Origin: Nocardioides dongkuii
GTDB taxonomy: Bacteria; Actinomycetota; Actinomycetes; Propionibacteriales; Nocardioidaceae
Assembly: GCF_014127485.1 (NCBI RefSeq)
Contig: NZ_CP059903.1
Coordinates: forward strand, 2,852,001-2,916,000
Direction of reading: 5' to 3'
DNA length: 64,000 nucleotides
The notes below the pieces were generated by a model. It was not told the origin of the DNA. It saw only the letters and a list, made by a program, of their open reading frames with translations, and searched no databases. Below, piece by piece: positions 51,773 through 60,919 of this stretch. The position numbers and the translations under genes were made by a program. Positions within the stretch are counted from its first letter, which is position 1; every line of letters begins with the position of its first letter.

Positions 51773-53842
51773 TCAGGAACCGGCGTCCTCGAGCAGCCGC
51801 AGCGCTCGTCCCACGGGCTCGGCCAGCGCCTCGGCGTACTCGACCGTGATGTGGTCCTTGTCCCGCATCGGCACGTAGTGCCCGATCACCGCGGGGCACT
51901 TCCCGTCGGCGCAGAACCAGCGCCGCGCGTTGAGGAACTCCGCGCCGGCCCCGGTGGCGACGCGCCCGAACTCGAGCTGGTCCCGGTGCGTCCCCGGGCT
52001 CGGCGTGAACAGGCAGCTGCCCAGGTCGGCGTCGCGCTCCGAGAGGCAGACGCCGGGCACCCGCGGGAGCGTCGGCAGGTCTCCGAGGAGCACCACCCGC
52101 CCGGCGGACTCCCGGAGCTGCTCGATCTCCCAGGCCAGGCCGTCGAGCTCGTCGGGCAGGGCCCGGGCGGAGTAGGCGCTGTTCGCCACCACGACCAGCT
52201 CCGGGTCCAGGGCGGCCACCTGCTCCCGGGTCCACTCCTGGAAGTCCTCGCACGCCGTCCACTGCGCGCCGGTCCCCGGCTCGGGCCGGCTGTCGCGGTT
52301 CGCCGGGCACCCGGCGTACACGAGGTGGTAGACGGCGTAGCCCGCGGTCTCGCCGATCCGGGTGAACGTCGGCCCCCACGCCCGGGCGTGGGAGTCGCCG
52401 ACCACGACGATCGAGCGGTCGGAGTCCGGCGTGCCGGTCGGGCAGAGCCGCCGCATCCCCTCGCGGTAGTCGCAGTCGCCGAGCGGGGCGATCGAGGTCC
52501 GGGCGGCTCCCAGCGCCGGGGCGAGCGACCCCGGCACCGGCCGGCCGTCCTCGGCGGCCAGGACCGACGCCTCGACGATCGCCACGGCGGGGTCGTCGCT
52601 CAGCTCCGCGCGGGCGAAGTCGGACACCTCGACACCCGGGTTGTCGGCGAGGTCGGCGAACCGGTCGTCGACGTAGGTCTGCCCGCCCCAGGCGGTGCCG
52701 CCGACGAGGACGAGGCTCAGCGGGTAGAGGAGCACGGCGCGGCGCGGGGGCCGCCACCGGACGCCCCGGCGGAACGGCTCCTCCACCAGGTAGAAGGTGG
52801 CCGCGCTGAGGGCGAAGGTCACCACGAGGGCGACCAGGACCTGCGACAGGCTCAGCCGGCGCCCCCAGTGCTCGTGGGCGAGCTGGATGACCGGCCAGTG
52901 CCACAGGTAGAGCGAGTACGACCAGGCGCCGACCAGCAGCATGGGACGCCACGACAGCAGCCGCGACAGCAGCGAGCCCTGGCCGGCGGCGGTGCTGCCG
53001 GCCGCCAGCACCAGCGCGGTCCCCAGGACCGGCACGGCGGCCGCGGTGCCGGGGAACGGCGTGCCCGCGTCGAAGGTCAGGGTCGCGAACCCGACCATGG
53101 CCAGCCCCACCCAGCCGAGCGTGGCGGCCTGCCAGGGGCGGATCGGGGAGGGCGTGCCGCCCCAGCCCCGGACCAGGATGGCGACGAGCCCGCCGACGCC
53201 GAGCTCCCACGCGCGGGCCGGCGTGGAGAAGTACGCGGCGGTCGGGTTGTCGGCGGTGTGCAGGACCGACCAGACCAGCGAGGCCACGGTGAGCACCAGG
53301 ACCGGTACGGCGAGGTCCCGGGTCCGGACTCCCCCGCTCCGGCGACGCCGCGCCAGGAGGGCGGCGCCCGCCAGGAGCAGCGGGATCACGACGTAGAACT
53401 GCTCCTCGACCGACAGCGACCAGAAGTGCTGGAACGGCGAGGGCGGGTCGTCCGCGGCGAAGTAGTCGGTCTCCACCGCGGCGAACCGGACGTTGGAGGC
53501 GAAGAAACCCGCCCAGACGGCGTCCTTGACCACCTCCTGCGCGCGGACCAGCGGCAGCACGTAGACGGCCAGGGCCGTCGTTGCCACCAGGACGACCGTG
53601 GCCGCGGGGAGGATCCGGCGGGCTCGGCGGGCGTAGAAGCCCAGCACCGAGATCCGCCCGGTCCCCTCGGCCTCGCGCACCAGCAGGCCGATGATGAGGA
53701 ATCCGGAGACGACGAAGAAGACGTCGACCCCCACGAACCCACCGGCGAACCTGCCGAATCCGGCGTGCGCGACGATGACGAGGAGGACGGCGACGGCGCG
53801 GATGCCCTGGATGTCACCGCGAAAGTCGGTCCGCTCCCGCAA
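51773..53842 (-). CDS. OafA-type acyltransferase with C-terminal SGNH domain
   Basis: The 689-residue protein has an N-terminal acyltransferase-3 membrane domain of 10-11 helices (DIQGIRAVAVLLVIVAHAG, VDVFFVVSGFLI, FWSLSVEEQFYVV, WSYSLYLWHWPV) and a C-terminal extracytoplasmic SGNH domain (VVVGDSHARAW near residue 485; DKDHITVEYA near the end). Such proteins transfer acetyl groups to cell-surface sugars. No ATG or GTG fits the start; TTG 53842 with GAGAGGGG upstream is used. Confidence 0.88.
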   Translation of the reverse strand: MRERTDFRGDIQGIRAVAVLLVIVAHAGFGRFAGGFVGVDVFFVVSGFLIIGLLVREAEGTGRISVLGFYARRARRILPAATVVLVATTALAVYVLPLVRAQEVVKDAVWAGFFASNVRFAAVETDYFAADDPPSPFQHFWSLSVEEQFYVVIPLLLAGAALLARRRRSGGVRTRDLAVPVLVLTVASLVWSVLHTADNPTAAYFSTPARAWELGVGGLVAILVRGWGGTPSPIRPWQAATLGWVGLAMVGFATLTFDAGTPFPGTAAAVPVLGTALVLAAGSTAAGQGSLLSRLLSWRPMLLVGAWSYSLYLWHWPVIQLAHEHWGRRLSLSQVLVALVVTFALSAATFYLVEEPFRRGVRWRPPRRAVLLYPLSLVLVGGTAWGGQTYVDDRFADLADNPGVEVSDFARAELSDDPAVAIVEASVLAAEDGRPVPGSLAPALGAARTSIAPLGDCDYREGMRRLCPTGTPDSDRSIVVVGDSHARAWGPTFTRIGETAGYAVYHLVYAGCPANRDSRPEPGTGAQWTACEDFQEWTREQVAALDPELVVVANSAYSARALPDELDGLAWEIEQLRESAGRVVLLGDLPTLPRVPGVCLSERDADLGSCLFTPSPGTHRDQLEFGRVATGAGAEFLNARRWFCADGKCPAVIGHYVPMRDKDHITVEYAEALAEPVGRALRLLEDAGS

Positions 53843-53899
53843 CGACGCCCCTCTCTGAGAGCGGGTCCCGGTGTTGTCCGGCGTCCCCGTTCGGTCGGT

Positions 53900-53905
53900 T
53901 ACTCT
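53900..53905 (+). promoter_or_regulatory. -10 box of the second EEP gene
   Basis: TACTCT ends 6 bases before ATG 53912 (leaderless spacing). Confidence 0.5.
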
Positions 53906-53911
53906 ACCCAC

Positions 53912-55015
53912 ATGACGCAGCCCACACCGAGCCCCCAGCACGGTGGCCGGCGGAGGCGGGACCGCGTCGCGAAGCTCTCCGAGCCGCTCCTCATCACGCT
54001 CATCGGCGTCACCGTCATCGCCCTGTGCGTGCTCACCGCCGTGATGAGCCGGTCCTCGACGCCGGCCGCCGACCTGAGCGCCGCCGAGCCGACCCCCGCC
54101 CGCACCACGTCCACCACGTCCACCACGCCGCCGCCCCAGTCGGTCGTCCCGGGGGCCGAGGTCGAGGTCGTCGAGGCGCCGGCGAAGGAGAAGCCCGCCG
54201 CGCCCGCGAAGACCGCCGGGAAGCCCGGCGGCGGCGCCCAGGACGGGCAGGACGAGCTGCGCGACGAGGTCGAGCGGATCGCCTCCGAGGCGCCGGCCGT
54301 GGTCCGCGTCGGCAGCTTCAACATCCTCGGCTCCCAGCACACCGCGCCCGGCGGCACCAAGGGCGGCGGCTGGCCGAGCGGGGCCGCCCGGCTCCCCGGC
54401 ACCATCGAGCGGATCCGGGCCCACCGGGTCTCCGTGGTCGGCCTCCAGGAGGCGCAGCCCGAGCAGCTGGCCGGCATCGTCACCGGCACCGGGTTCGCCG
54501 TCTACCCCGGCCCCGACGCCAACCCGCTCGACCGGGTGAACTCGATCATCTACGACCCCGCGGTCTGGGAGGCCGTCTCGGCGACGACGTTCCCGATGTC
54601 CAACGGCACCGGCTACCGGCCCCAGCCGGTGCTGCGGCTGCGGCACATCGCGACCGGCCGCGAGGCGTACTTCATCAACGCCCATCCCCCGGCCGGGCAC
54701 GACCGGGCGACCGTCGCGAAGCGGATCGAGAGCATGGGCCGGATCGTCTCGGTGGTCAACGGGCTCAAGCCCGAGGGCCTGCCCATCATCATCACCGGCG
54801 ACATGAACGACCGGGAGCCGTTCCTCCAGCGCGTGGTCCGCCCCGCCGGCCTGGTCCCCTCGCTCGTCCAGCCGGGACCCATCTCGGTCGACTGGGTGGT
54901 CGGCACGCCGGACGTCACGTTCAGCGAGTACACCCGCGACACCTCGACGGTGAGCCGCCGCATCAGCGACCACTTCTTCATCGCCGCGACGGCCACCATC
55001 GGCGCCACCGGCTGA
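53912..55015 (+). CDS. Membrane-anchored EEP-family phosphatase/nuclease
   Basis: The 367-residue protein has a cytoplasmic basic start, one membrane helix (about residues 27-47), a Thr/Pro/Lys-rich linker and an endonuclease/exonuclease/phosphatase domain with VGSFNILGSQ, GLQEAQ, INAHPPAGHD, TGDMNDRE and ISDHFFI. All usual metal and catalytic residues appear present. It likely acts outside the membrane on nucleic acid or phospholipid head groups. Its last 38 bases overlap the convergent sulfotransferase-like gene. Confidence 0.85.
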   Translation: MTQPTPSPQHGGRRRRDRVAKLSEPLLITLIGVTVIALCVLTAVMSRSSTPAADLSAAEPTPARTTSTTSTTPPPQSVVPGAEVEVVEAPAKEKPAAPAKTAGKPGGGAQDGQDELRDEVERIASEAPAVVRVGSFNILGSQHTAPGGTKGGGWPSGAARLPGTIERIRAHRVSVVGLQEAQPEQLAGIVTGTGFAVYPGPDANPLDRVNSIIYDPAVWEAVSATTFPMSNGTGYRPQPVLRLRHIATGREAYFINAHPPAGHDRATVAKRIESMGRIVSVVNGLKPEGLPIIITGDMNDREPFLQRVVRPAGLVPSLVQPGPISVDWVVGTPDVTFSEYTRDTSTVSRRISDHFFIAATATIGATG

Positions 55016-56063
55016 CCGCACGCTCGGCAGGACCCTCGTCGCCCCGGCGCGCGGTCCGGAGCTCGCGCACGTCCCCGAGCAGCACGGCGACCAGCTCGGT
55101 CGCCACCTCGGCCACCTCGGTGTCGGTGACCGAGTCCGGCGTACGCCGCGGGGGCAGGCTCGCCGGGACCTGCAGGTGGGCGACGTCCCCCACCACGTCG
55201 AAGGGCCGCGAGGCCAGGTAGGCCAGCGCGGCCTCGCCGCGCGCCCGGCAGTCCTCGACCTGGTCCGGCAGCGGCCAGAACGGCTCGCCCCGGCGCGGGA
55301 CCAGCCGCTCGTCGGCGAGGAACGAGCGGATGTAGACGCCCTTGTCGAAGGCCCGGTTGAACGACCCCAGGTGCTGGTTGACCCGGCGCAGCACCTCCGC
55401 CTCCACGACCCCCATCGACTCGTTCGGGAACGACTGCGAGGTGTCGTAGGCGTCGGCGTCGAGGCCCACGACCCCGGCGAACCGGCGCCAGATGTCGTCC
55501 CGCGGGGCGCTGCGGTCCAGCGGCAGCACGTGGATCCGCTCGGGCGGCACCGCCTCGGACCAGCGCTCGAGGACCAGGCGCAGGTCCAGGGCCCGCCAGT
55601 TCCAGGTGTCGCTGGGGCGGTCGGACGTCGTCCGCCCGTAGTCGGCCATCGGGGTGGTGGAGCGGTTCTTGAGGCTCTCCTGCCAGCTGGCGGTGAACAG
55701 CCCCAGGGGCTCGCGGGCGGTCACGACCAGGTGCACCTCGGCGGGCGCGAGGTCGGCCACCGCCCGCTGCGCCTGCTCGGCACTGGCGGCGGCGAAGAAC
55801 TCGTGGGAGATCAGGCCGTCCTGCGGCCAGCTCGCCAGGTCCTCGCGGATCCGGTCCCAGGCGGTGAGCTCGCGCTGGCTGCGCCGGCCGCGCCGGCCCT
55901 CCTCCCGGACGACCCGGGAGGCCCACAGGTGGTCGCGGCGCTCCCGCCCCGGCAGCAGGACCCCGTCGCGGCGCATCTGGTCGGGCGCGGCCCAGCAGAT
56001 GGTCTGCAGGTAGGTGGTGGCCGTCTTGGGGAGTCCGATGTGGAAGTAGACGGACCGTGCCAT
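54978..56063 (-). CDS. Sulfotransferase-like protein
   Basis: The 361-residue protein begins VYFHIGLPKTATTYLQ, the same P-loop type as the gene at 49108-50226, followed by LISHEFF, VTAREPLGLFTASWQE and VLPLDRSAP. It is probably a PAPS-dependent sulfotransferase or a related fold. It is the last gene of a set with the small coiled-coil gene and the LicD-methyltransferase gene. Its 3' end overlaps the EEP gene by 38 bases. Confidence 0.75.
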   Translation of the reverse strand: MARSVYFHIGLPKTATTYLQTICWAAPDQMRRDGVLLPGRERRDHLWASRVVREEGRRGRRSQRELTAWDRIREDLASWPQDGLISHEFFAAASAEQAQRAVADLAPAEVHLVVTAREPLGLFTASWQESLKNRSTTPMADYGRTTSDRPSDTWNWRALDLRLVLERWSEAVPPERIHVLPLDRSAPRDDIWRRFAGVVGLDADAYDTSQSFPNESMGVVEAEVLRRVNQHLGSFNRAFDKGVYIRSFLADERLVPRRGEPFWPLPDQVEDCRARGEAALAYLASRPFDVVGDVAHLQVPASLPPRRTPDSVTDTEVAEVATELVAVLLGDVRELRTARRGDEGPAERAVSRWRRWWPSRR

Positions 56064-56073
56064 CAGAGGCCCA

Positions 56074-56277
56074 TCAGAGGCTCTGGCTGAAGCTCTCGAC
56101 GGCGCGGTCGATGCGCTCCTGGTCACGGCTCGCCATCGGCACCACCAGCTCGGCGACGACGTCGGTGAGCTCCGCCACCCGCAGGTGGTGACGCCGGAGC
56201 TCGGCGATCTCGCTCTCCAGCTGCGCCACGCGCTCCTCGAGGTCGCGACCGCGTCGTCTCGCTGCCCTGCCGATCAT
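56074..56277 (-). CDS. Small coiled-coil protein
   Basis: From ATG 56277 the product has 67 residues: a basic start, then a heptad-like helix (DLEERVAQLESEIAELRRHHLRV) and a second helix. No family is recognised. The ATG overlaps the stop of the LicD-methyltransferase gene (ATGA) and the sulfotransferase gene follows after 10 bases, so it is embedded in that operon and may be an adaptor. Confidence 0.65.
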   Translation of the reverse strand: MIGRAARRRGRDLEERVAQLESEIAELRRHHLRVAELTDVVAELVVPMASRDQERIDRAVESFSQSL

Positions 56278-57869
56278 GTCCACTCCGCAATCACTCGACC
56301 GATGGATGTCGGCGCGGCTGCGCTCGCGCCGTCGTTCAGGAGCTCCTCGGCCGACACGATCGTGCCGCCGTACGACTCCACGAGCTCGACGACCTCGTCG
56401 AGGGCGACCGGCCGGAGCCCGAAGCCGCCCTCGCCCTGGCCGGTCCAGAACTCAGCATAGAGCCGGCCCCCGCCGCGGAGCGTCATGGACGCGAACCGCA
56501 CGAGGTTGCGCCGGCCGAACCGGGTCGTGGCGTCCAGCAGGTGCCGCGCGAGCAGCGCCTTGGGCCCCGGCCGCCGGCTCATCAGCGCGCCCTCCCCCAG
56601 GACGGAGCGCAGCTCGGTCAGGCTCAGCCGCCGCTTGGTGAGGTCCAGGCCCCGGGCGGCCGCCTTCCGCAGCGCCACCCGGCCGGCCTGGCTGGCGTAG
56701 TCGTAGCCGACCACCGCGTGTCCGCGCCGGGCCAGCCAGAGGGCGTCCTCGCCCCGGCCGATGCCGACCTCGATCACGAGCGCCTCGCTCGGCACCTCGG
56801 CGTGCAGGAGCCGGGCGAGGTCGGACGGGCGGCCGGCGAGGGTGCCGTGGGCCGCGAGCTCGGCCTCCCACTCCCGGCGGAAGGGCGAGAGCCCCCGGAA
56901 CCAGTCGTTGAGCCGCGCCTGGATGTGCTCGGGGGTGTTGAACTGGAACGCGGGGTCCGGCACCCGCCAGGTCGGCCCGTACATCGCCTCGAGCAGCTTG
57001 TCCGGCCGGGCCGGCGCCGGGAACTCCCGGTCGGCGATGCGGCAGGTCCCGAACGGGAAGAGCCACTCCTCGCGGAACTCGGTGCCGACCTCCCCGGTGA
57101 CGTAGAGGGTGCCGTGGTCGTAGAACGCCGCGAACAGGTCGAGCCCGCGCTTGGCCCCGTCGCGCTCCAGGACCTGGATCCGGAACGCGGCCCCGCTGTA
57201 GCGGTAGGTCTCGAACCCGCGGTGGTGCAGCAGCCGCTGGAGGTCGAAGGACTCCCGGACCACGTCCACCGGCGTCGTCGCCTTGGAGATGTAGCTCAGG
57301 TCGGCGTCGGAGTCGTGCCCGAGGAGGTTCTGCTCCCGGACGGCGCCGAGCAGGCTCCCCCAGGCCGGGAACCCGGTGAGACCGCGCTCCGCGAGCACGG
57401 CGATGGTGCGCTGCATCGCGTCGAGCAGGGGCTCGAGGTGGTCGGCGCTGCGCACCGAGAACGTCGGGCTGAAGCGCCCGGACTTGTCGAGGCTGATCTC
57501 CAGGCCGGACCGGTTGAGGAACGCGATCCGCTCCGTGCCGGTACCGAACGCCCTCTCCTCCTCGAAGAGGGTCTCCTCCGCGACGTGGTCCCGGACGGTC
57601 AGCCGGGTGTGGCCGTCGAGGAAGCGGCGCATCCGGTCCGGCCAGGCGGCGACCCGCCGGAGACCGTGCCGGGGGGTGGTGTCCCGGAGCACCCAGAACG
57701 ACCAGATGCGCCGTCCGTCGAAGAGCACGTCGACCACCCGGTCGGGCCCGCGGACCGAGACCTCGATCCCGTCGTCGTCCACCGCGAGGACGGTGATCTT
57801 CGACCCGAGCCTGCCGGAGAGCCAGTCCGGGATCACCGGCAGGACTCCGGCACCTGGGATCCCGCGCAC
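56274..57869 (-). CDS. LicD-type transferase fused to a methyltransferase domain
   Basis: The 531-residue protein has a middle LicD/fukutin-like domain: FPAWGSLLGAVREQNLLGHD, then SDADLSY with the acidic pair, and YRYSGAAFRIQ. LicD proteins transfer phosphocholine-like groups or sugar phosphates to glycans. The C-terminal 170 residues are a SAM-dependent methyltransferase (VIEVGIGRGEDALWLA, VVGYDYAS). The N-terminal 110 residues are beta-rich and not recognised. GTG 57869 is chosen for its GAGAGG site; GTG 57878 is possible. A modified surface glycan is the likely target. Confidence 0.75.
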   Translation of the reverse strand: MRGIPGAGVLPVIPDWLSGRLGSKITVLAVDDDGIEVSVRGPDRVVDVLFDGRRIWSFWVLRDTTPRHGLRRVAAWPDRMRRFLDGHTRLTVRDHVAEETLFEEERAFGTGTERIAFLNRSGLEISLDKSGRFSPTFSVRSADHLEPLLDAMQRTIAVLAERGLTGFPAWGSLLGAVREQNLLGHDSDADLSYISKATTPVDVVRESFDLQRLLHHRGFETYRYSGAAFRIQVLERDGAKRGLDLFAAFYDHGTLYVTGEVGTEFREEWLFPFGTCRIADREFPAPARPDKLLEAMYGPTWRVPDPAFQFNTPEHIQARLNDWFRGLSPFRREWEAELAAHGTLAGRPSDLARLLHAEVPSEALVIEVGIGRGEDALWLARRGHAVVGYDYASQAGRVALRKAAARGLDLTKRRLSLTELRSVLGEGALMSRRPGPKALLARHLLDATTRFGRRNLVRFASMTLRGGGRLYAEFWTGQGEGGFGLRPVALDEVVELVESYGGTIVSAEELLNDGASAAAPTSIGRVIAEWT

Positions 57870-58002
57870 CGTACCCACCTCTCCTCGACGCTGTTGGTGA
57901 CCGGTCGCGCCACAACGAGGCGTCACCCTACAAGGGCCGGTCCGGCGCACCCCCGACGACGTGACCTGGGAGCGTCCGTCGTACCCCGGCCCCGGTTGCT
58001 TG

Positions 58003-58008
58003 TAGTTT
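58003..58008 (+). promoter_or_regulatory. -10 box of the MgtE-N/CBS gene
   Basis: TAGTTT ends 6 bases before the GTG at 58015 (leaderless spacing). Confidence 0.5.
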
Positions 58009-58014
58009 CTCTGT

Positions 58015-59286
58015 GTGAGCAACACGCCGGCCCGGGTCTACATCGCGCGACTGGTGGGCCTGCCGATGTTCGACCCTCCCGGCGACCAGGTCGGCAAGGT
58101 GCGCGACCTCGTGGTGGCGGTCCGGTCGGAGGCCCACCAGCCGCGCGTCCTCGGCATGGTCGCCGAGGTCTTCGGCCGGCGGCGGATCTTCGTCCCGATG
58201 ACCCGGGTCACCAGCATCGACAGCGGGCAGGTGCACACCACGGGCCTGCTCAACATGCGCCGCTTCGAGCAGCGTCCCGGCGAGACGCTCGTGATCGGGC
58301 AGATGCTGGACCGGGAGGTGCGCATCTCCGGCACGGAGATCACCGGCACCGTCTACGACGTCGCCATGGAGCAGGCACGCAACCGCGACTGGGTGATCTC
58401 CCGGATCGCCATCCAGGAGCCCGGGCGCGGCCTGCGCCGGCGCGGGCAGACCCACGTGGTCGAGTGGCGCGACGTCGAGGGGCTCTCCCGGCGCGACGAG
58501 GCGCAGGGCGCCACCCACCTGATCGCGGCCCTCAACGAGATGCGCCCGGCCGACGCCGCCAACATGCTGCACGGCCTCCCGCCCGAGCGCCGCTCGGCGG
58601 TGGTCGCGGCCCTGCACGACGAGCGGCTGGCCGACGTCCTCGAGGAGCTGCCCGACGAGGACCAGGTCGAGATCCTCGAGCTCCTCGACACCAAGCGGGC
58701 CGCCGACGTCCTCGAGGAGATGTCCCCCGACGACGCCGCCGACCTGATCGCGGACCTCTCCCCCGAGACCGCCGCGACCCTGCTGTCGCTGATGAAGCCC
58801 GAGGAGGCCGACGACGTCCGGCGGCTGATGTCGTACGTCGAGAACACCGCCGGCGCGATGATGACCCCCGAGCCGGTCATCCTCGGGCCGGACGCCACCA
58901 TCGCCGACGCGCTCGCCCACATCCGCAACCCCGAGCTCACCCCGTCCCTCGCCGCGCTGGTCTACGTCACCCGGCAGCCGCTCGAGACGCCGACCGGCCG
59001 GTTCCTGGGCGTCGCGCACATCCAGCGGCTGCTCCGCGAGCCGCCGTCGACGCTGGTCGCCGGCGCGCTCGACGACACCATGGAGACCCTGCGCCCCGAC
59101 GCCACCATCGACGAGGTCGCCGCCCACCTCGCGACGTACAACCTGGTCGCCGCCCCGGTCGTCGACGAGAACGGCCACCTGGTCGGCGCGGTGACGGTCG
59201 ACGACCTGCTCGACCACATGCTCCCCGAGGGCTGGCGCGACCGCGCCCGCTCCGGCACCGACCAGCCGCAGGAGGCGCGCCGATGA
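58015..59286 (+). CDS. MgtE N-domain/CBS-domain protein without membrane part (Rv1232c-like)
   Basis: The 423-residue protein has a PRC-barrel-like start (VGKVRDLVV, about residues 20-90), an MgtE N-terminal helical domain with repeats such as RLADVLEELPDEDQVEILELL (about 165-275), and a CBS pair (MMTPEPVILGPDATIADALAHI; LRPDATIDEVAAHLATYNL). The magnesium-transporting membrane domain of MgtE is absent. It may sense magnesium or nucleotide and regulate another protein. The DUF1003 gene starts within its stop codon (ATGA). Confidence 0.88.
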   Translation: MSNTPARVYIARLVGLPMFDPPGDQVGKVRDLVVAVRSEAHQPRVLGMVAEVFGRRRIFVPMTRVTSIDSGQVHTTGLLNMRRFEQRPGETLVIGQMLDREVRISGTEITGTVYDVAMEQARNRDWVISRIAIQEPGRGLRRRGQTHVVEWRDVEGLSRRDEAQGATHLIAALNEMRPADAANMLHGLPPERRSAVVAALHDERLADVLEELPDEDQVEILELLDTKRAADVLEEMSPDDAADLIADLSPETAATLLSLMKPEEADDVRRLMSYVENTAGAMMTPEPVILGPDATIADALAHIRNPELTPSLAALVYVTRQPLETPTGRFLGVAHIQRLLREPPSTLVAGALDDTMETLRPDATIDEVAAHLATYNLVAAPVVDENGHLVGAVTVDDLLDHMLPEGWRDRARSGTDQPQEARR

Positions 59287-59783
59287 GCGACCGCGCTCCC
59301 CGACTCGACACCCCCCGGGAGACCCGGCGGCCGCCGTTGGTGCGCCGCCCGTCGTACAACTCCGACGCCTTCGGCAGCTTCGCCGAGCAGTTCGCCCGAT
59401 TCATGGGCACCGCCCGGTTCCTGATCTGGATGACCGCCGTCGTGGTGATCTGGGTGGTCTGGAACGCCGTCGCGCCGGAGGCGCAGAAGTTCGACGAGTT
59501 CCCGTTCATCTTCCTCACGCTCGCGCTGAGCCTGCAGGCGTCGTACGCCGCGCCGCTGATCCTGCTCGCCCAGAACCGGCAGGAGCAGCGCGACAAGGTG
59601 ATCGCCGAGCAGGACCGGCTGGCCAACGCCCGGGCGCACGCCGACATGGAGTTCCTCACCCGCGAGGTCGCGTCGCTGCGGATGTCCGTCGGTGACGTGG
59701 CGACCCGCGACTTCGTGCGCTCCGAGCTCCGCTCGCTGCTCGCGGACCTGGACGAGCGGGCCGCGGACCGCACCGACCCCTAG
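59283..59783 (+). CDS. DUF1003 membrane protein
   Basis: The 166-residue protein has the DUF1003 layout: FARFMGTARFLIWMTAVVVIW with one helix, a second helix in FIFLTLALSLQASYAAPLIL, then the conserved NRQEQRDKVIAEQDRLANARAHADMEFL and a C-terminal helix. The family's function is unknown. It is co-translated with the MgtE-N/CBS protein, a pairing also found in mycobacteria (Rv1231c/Rv1232c). Confidence 0.88.
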   Translation: MSDRAPRLDTPRETRRPPLVRRPSYNSDAFGSFAEQFARFMGTARFLIWMTAVVVIWVVWNAVAPEAQKFDEFPFIFLTLALSLQASYAAPLILLAQNRQEQRDKVIAEQDRLANARAHADMEFLTREVASLRMSVGDVATRDFVRSELRSLLADLDERAADRTDP

Positions 59784-59791
59784 CCCGACCC

Positions 59792-60871
59792 CTAGGGCCG
59801 TCGCACCAGCCTGGCGAGCCTGCCCCCGGTGGGCTTCGGGGGCCGCGGGGCCACGGCCGAGGTGCCCTTGAAGAAGCCCCGCTTGTCCGTCCGCCGGCGC
59901 CCCTTGAGCGCGGCCGCCAGGTCGGCGGTGGGTACGACGGCGGCCGGCGCGGCCGGGTCGGCCGGGGTGAGCGGCACGAGCGGGTCGGTCTCGACAAGGA
60001 CGCCGAGGTCGCGCAGGGCCTCGACCTCCTCCTCGACGAAGCGCTCGTAGTAGCGCAGCAGCTGCCGCTCGAGCGCCTCGGGCTCGAGACCGCGGTTGAT
60101 GAGCACGCGCAGGGTGCGCGCGACCGGCTGCCGGTCGGCCCGGTAGTTCGCCTCCGGCCCGGAGGCGACCATCGAGGTCCACTTCCGGATGAACTCCTCG
60201 GCGGAGTAGGACTCGTAGTGGAACAGCTCGAGCCCCTCGCCCTCGTGCAGCGGCCACGGGGTGCCGTCCTCGGCCACGACCTTGTGCAGGGTCAGCCAGG
60301 CTCGCTCGCCCACGCGGACCCCGGACTTCCCCATCAGGTGACCGCGGAAGTAGGACTGGTTGGTCGGCTCGGCGACCAGGCCGAGGCCCTCGAGCAGCCG
60401 CAGGTCCGCCTCGGGGAGCTCACGCTTGAACAGCGTCGGCTCGCCGTCCCACGTCCGCCGGCTCACCGCCTCGCGGACCGAGAGCCGGACACCGGACGGA
60501 CCGGGCGGCCGACCGGCCAGCGCCGCCGCGCCGGCGCGGACCACCTCGTCGCCGTCCACGTGGAAGATCCAGGCGTCCTCGAGGCCGAGCCCGGCGAGCA
60601 CGTCCTTGGTGATGTTGGCGTTGATGCACTGGCGCTCGTTGAGCTCCTTGGGCCGGGCGCCGGCCCACCACCCGGAGCCCGCGCGGACGCAGGTCACCGC
60701 CGGGTGCCCGTCGAGGTAGTCGGCGACCTCGTCCTGGCGCGGGCCGCTCGGCTTGTCGAGGAAGACCACGAGGTGGTCGACGCCGCCGGCGAGATTGCCC
60801 TCGACGTACCTCCGCACGTGCTCGGGACTGTCCATCACCGTGCTTGCGAGGAACACCAAGGGATCAGGCAT
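59792..60871 (-). CDS. Glycosyltransferase family 2/92-like protein
   Basis: The 359-residue protein matches the glycosyltransferase 2/92-like group (MDSPEHVRRYVEGNLAGGVDHLVVFLDKPS, NERQCINANI, IFHVDGDEV with the DxD motif near residue 105, HYESYSAEEFIRKW). It lacks membrane helices. It is convergent with the DUF1003 gene (8-base gap). It probably adds a sugar to a surface glycan. A TATCCT -10 box ends 7 bases before the ATG. Confidence 0.8.
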   Translation of the reverse strand: MPDPLVFLASTVMDSPEHVRRYVEGNLAGGVDHLVVFLDKPSGPRQDEVADYLDGHPAVTCVRAGSGWWAGARPKELNERQCINANITKDVLAGLGLEDAWIFHVDGDEVVRAGAAALAGRPPGPSGVRLSVREAVSRRTWDGEPTLFKRELPEADLRLLEGLGLVAEPTNQSYFRGHLMGKSGVRVGERAWLTLHKVVAEDGTPWPLHEGEGLELFHYESYSAEEFIRKWTSMVASGPEANYRADRQPVARTLRVLINRGLEPEALERQLLRYYERFVEEEVEALRDLGVLVETDPLVPLTPADPAAPAAVVPTADLAAALKGRRRTDKRGFFKGTSAVAPRPPKPTGGRLARLVRRP

Positions 60872-60878
60872 GGGGGAA

Positions 60879-60884
60879 AGGATA
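60879..60884 (-). promoter_or_regulatory. -10 box of the glycosyltransferase gene
   Basis: TATCCT on the minus strand ends 7 bases before ATG 60871 (leaderless spacing). Confidence 0.5.
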
Positions 60885-60919
60885 GGTGTGACGGGGGCTC
60901 AACTACACTCGGTGGCACC

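Noticed and set aside
58015..59286. Magnesium transporter MgtE
   Set aside because: The protein has the MgtE N-domain and CBS pair but no membrane-spanning domain.
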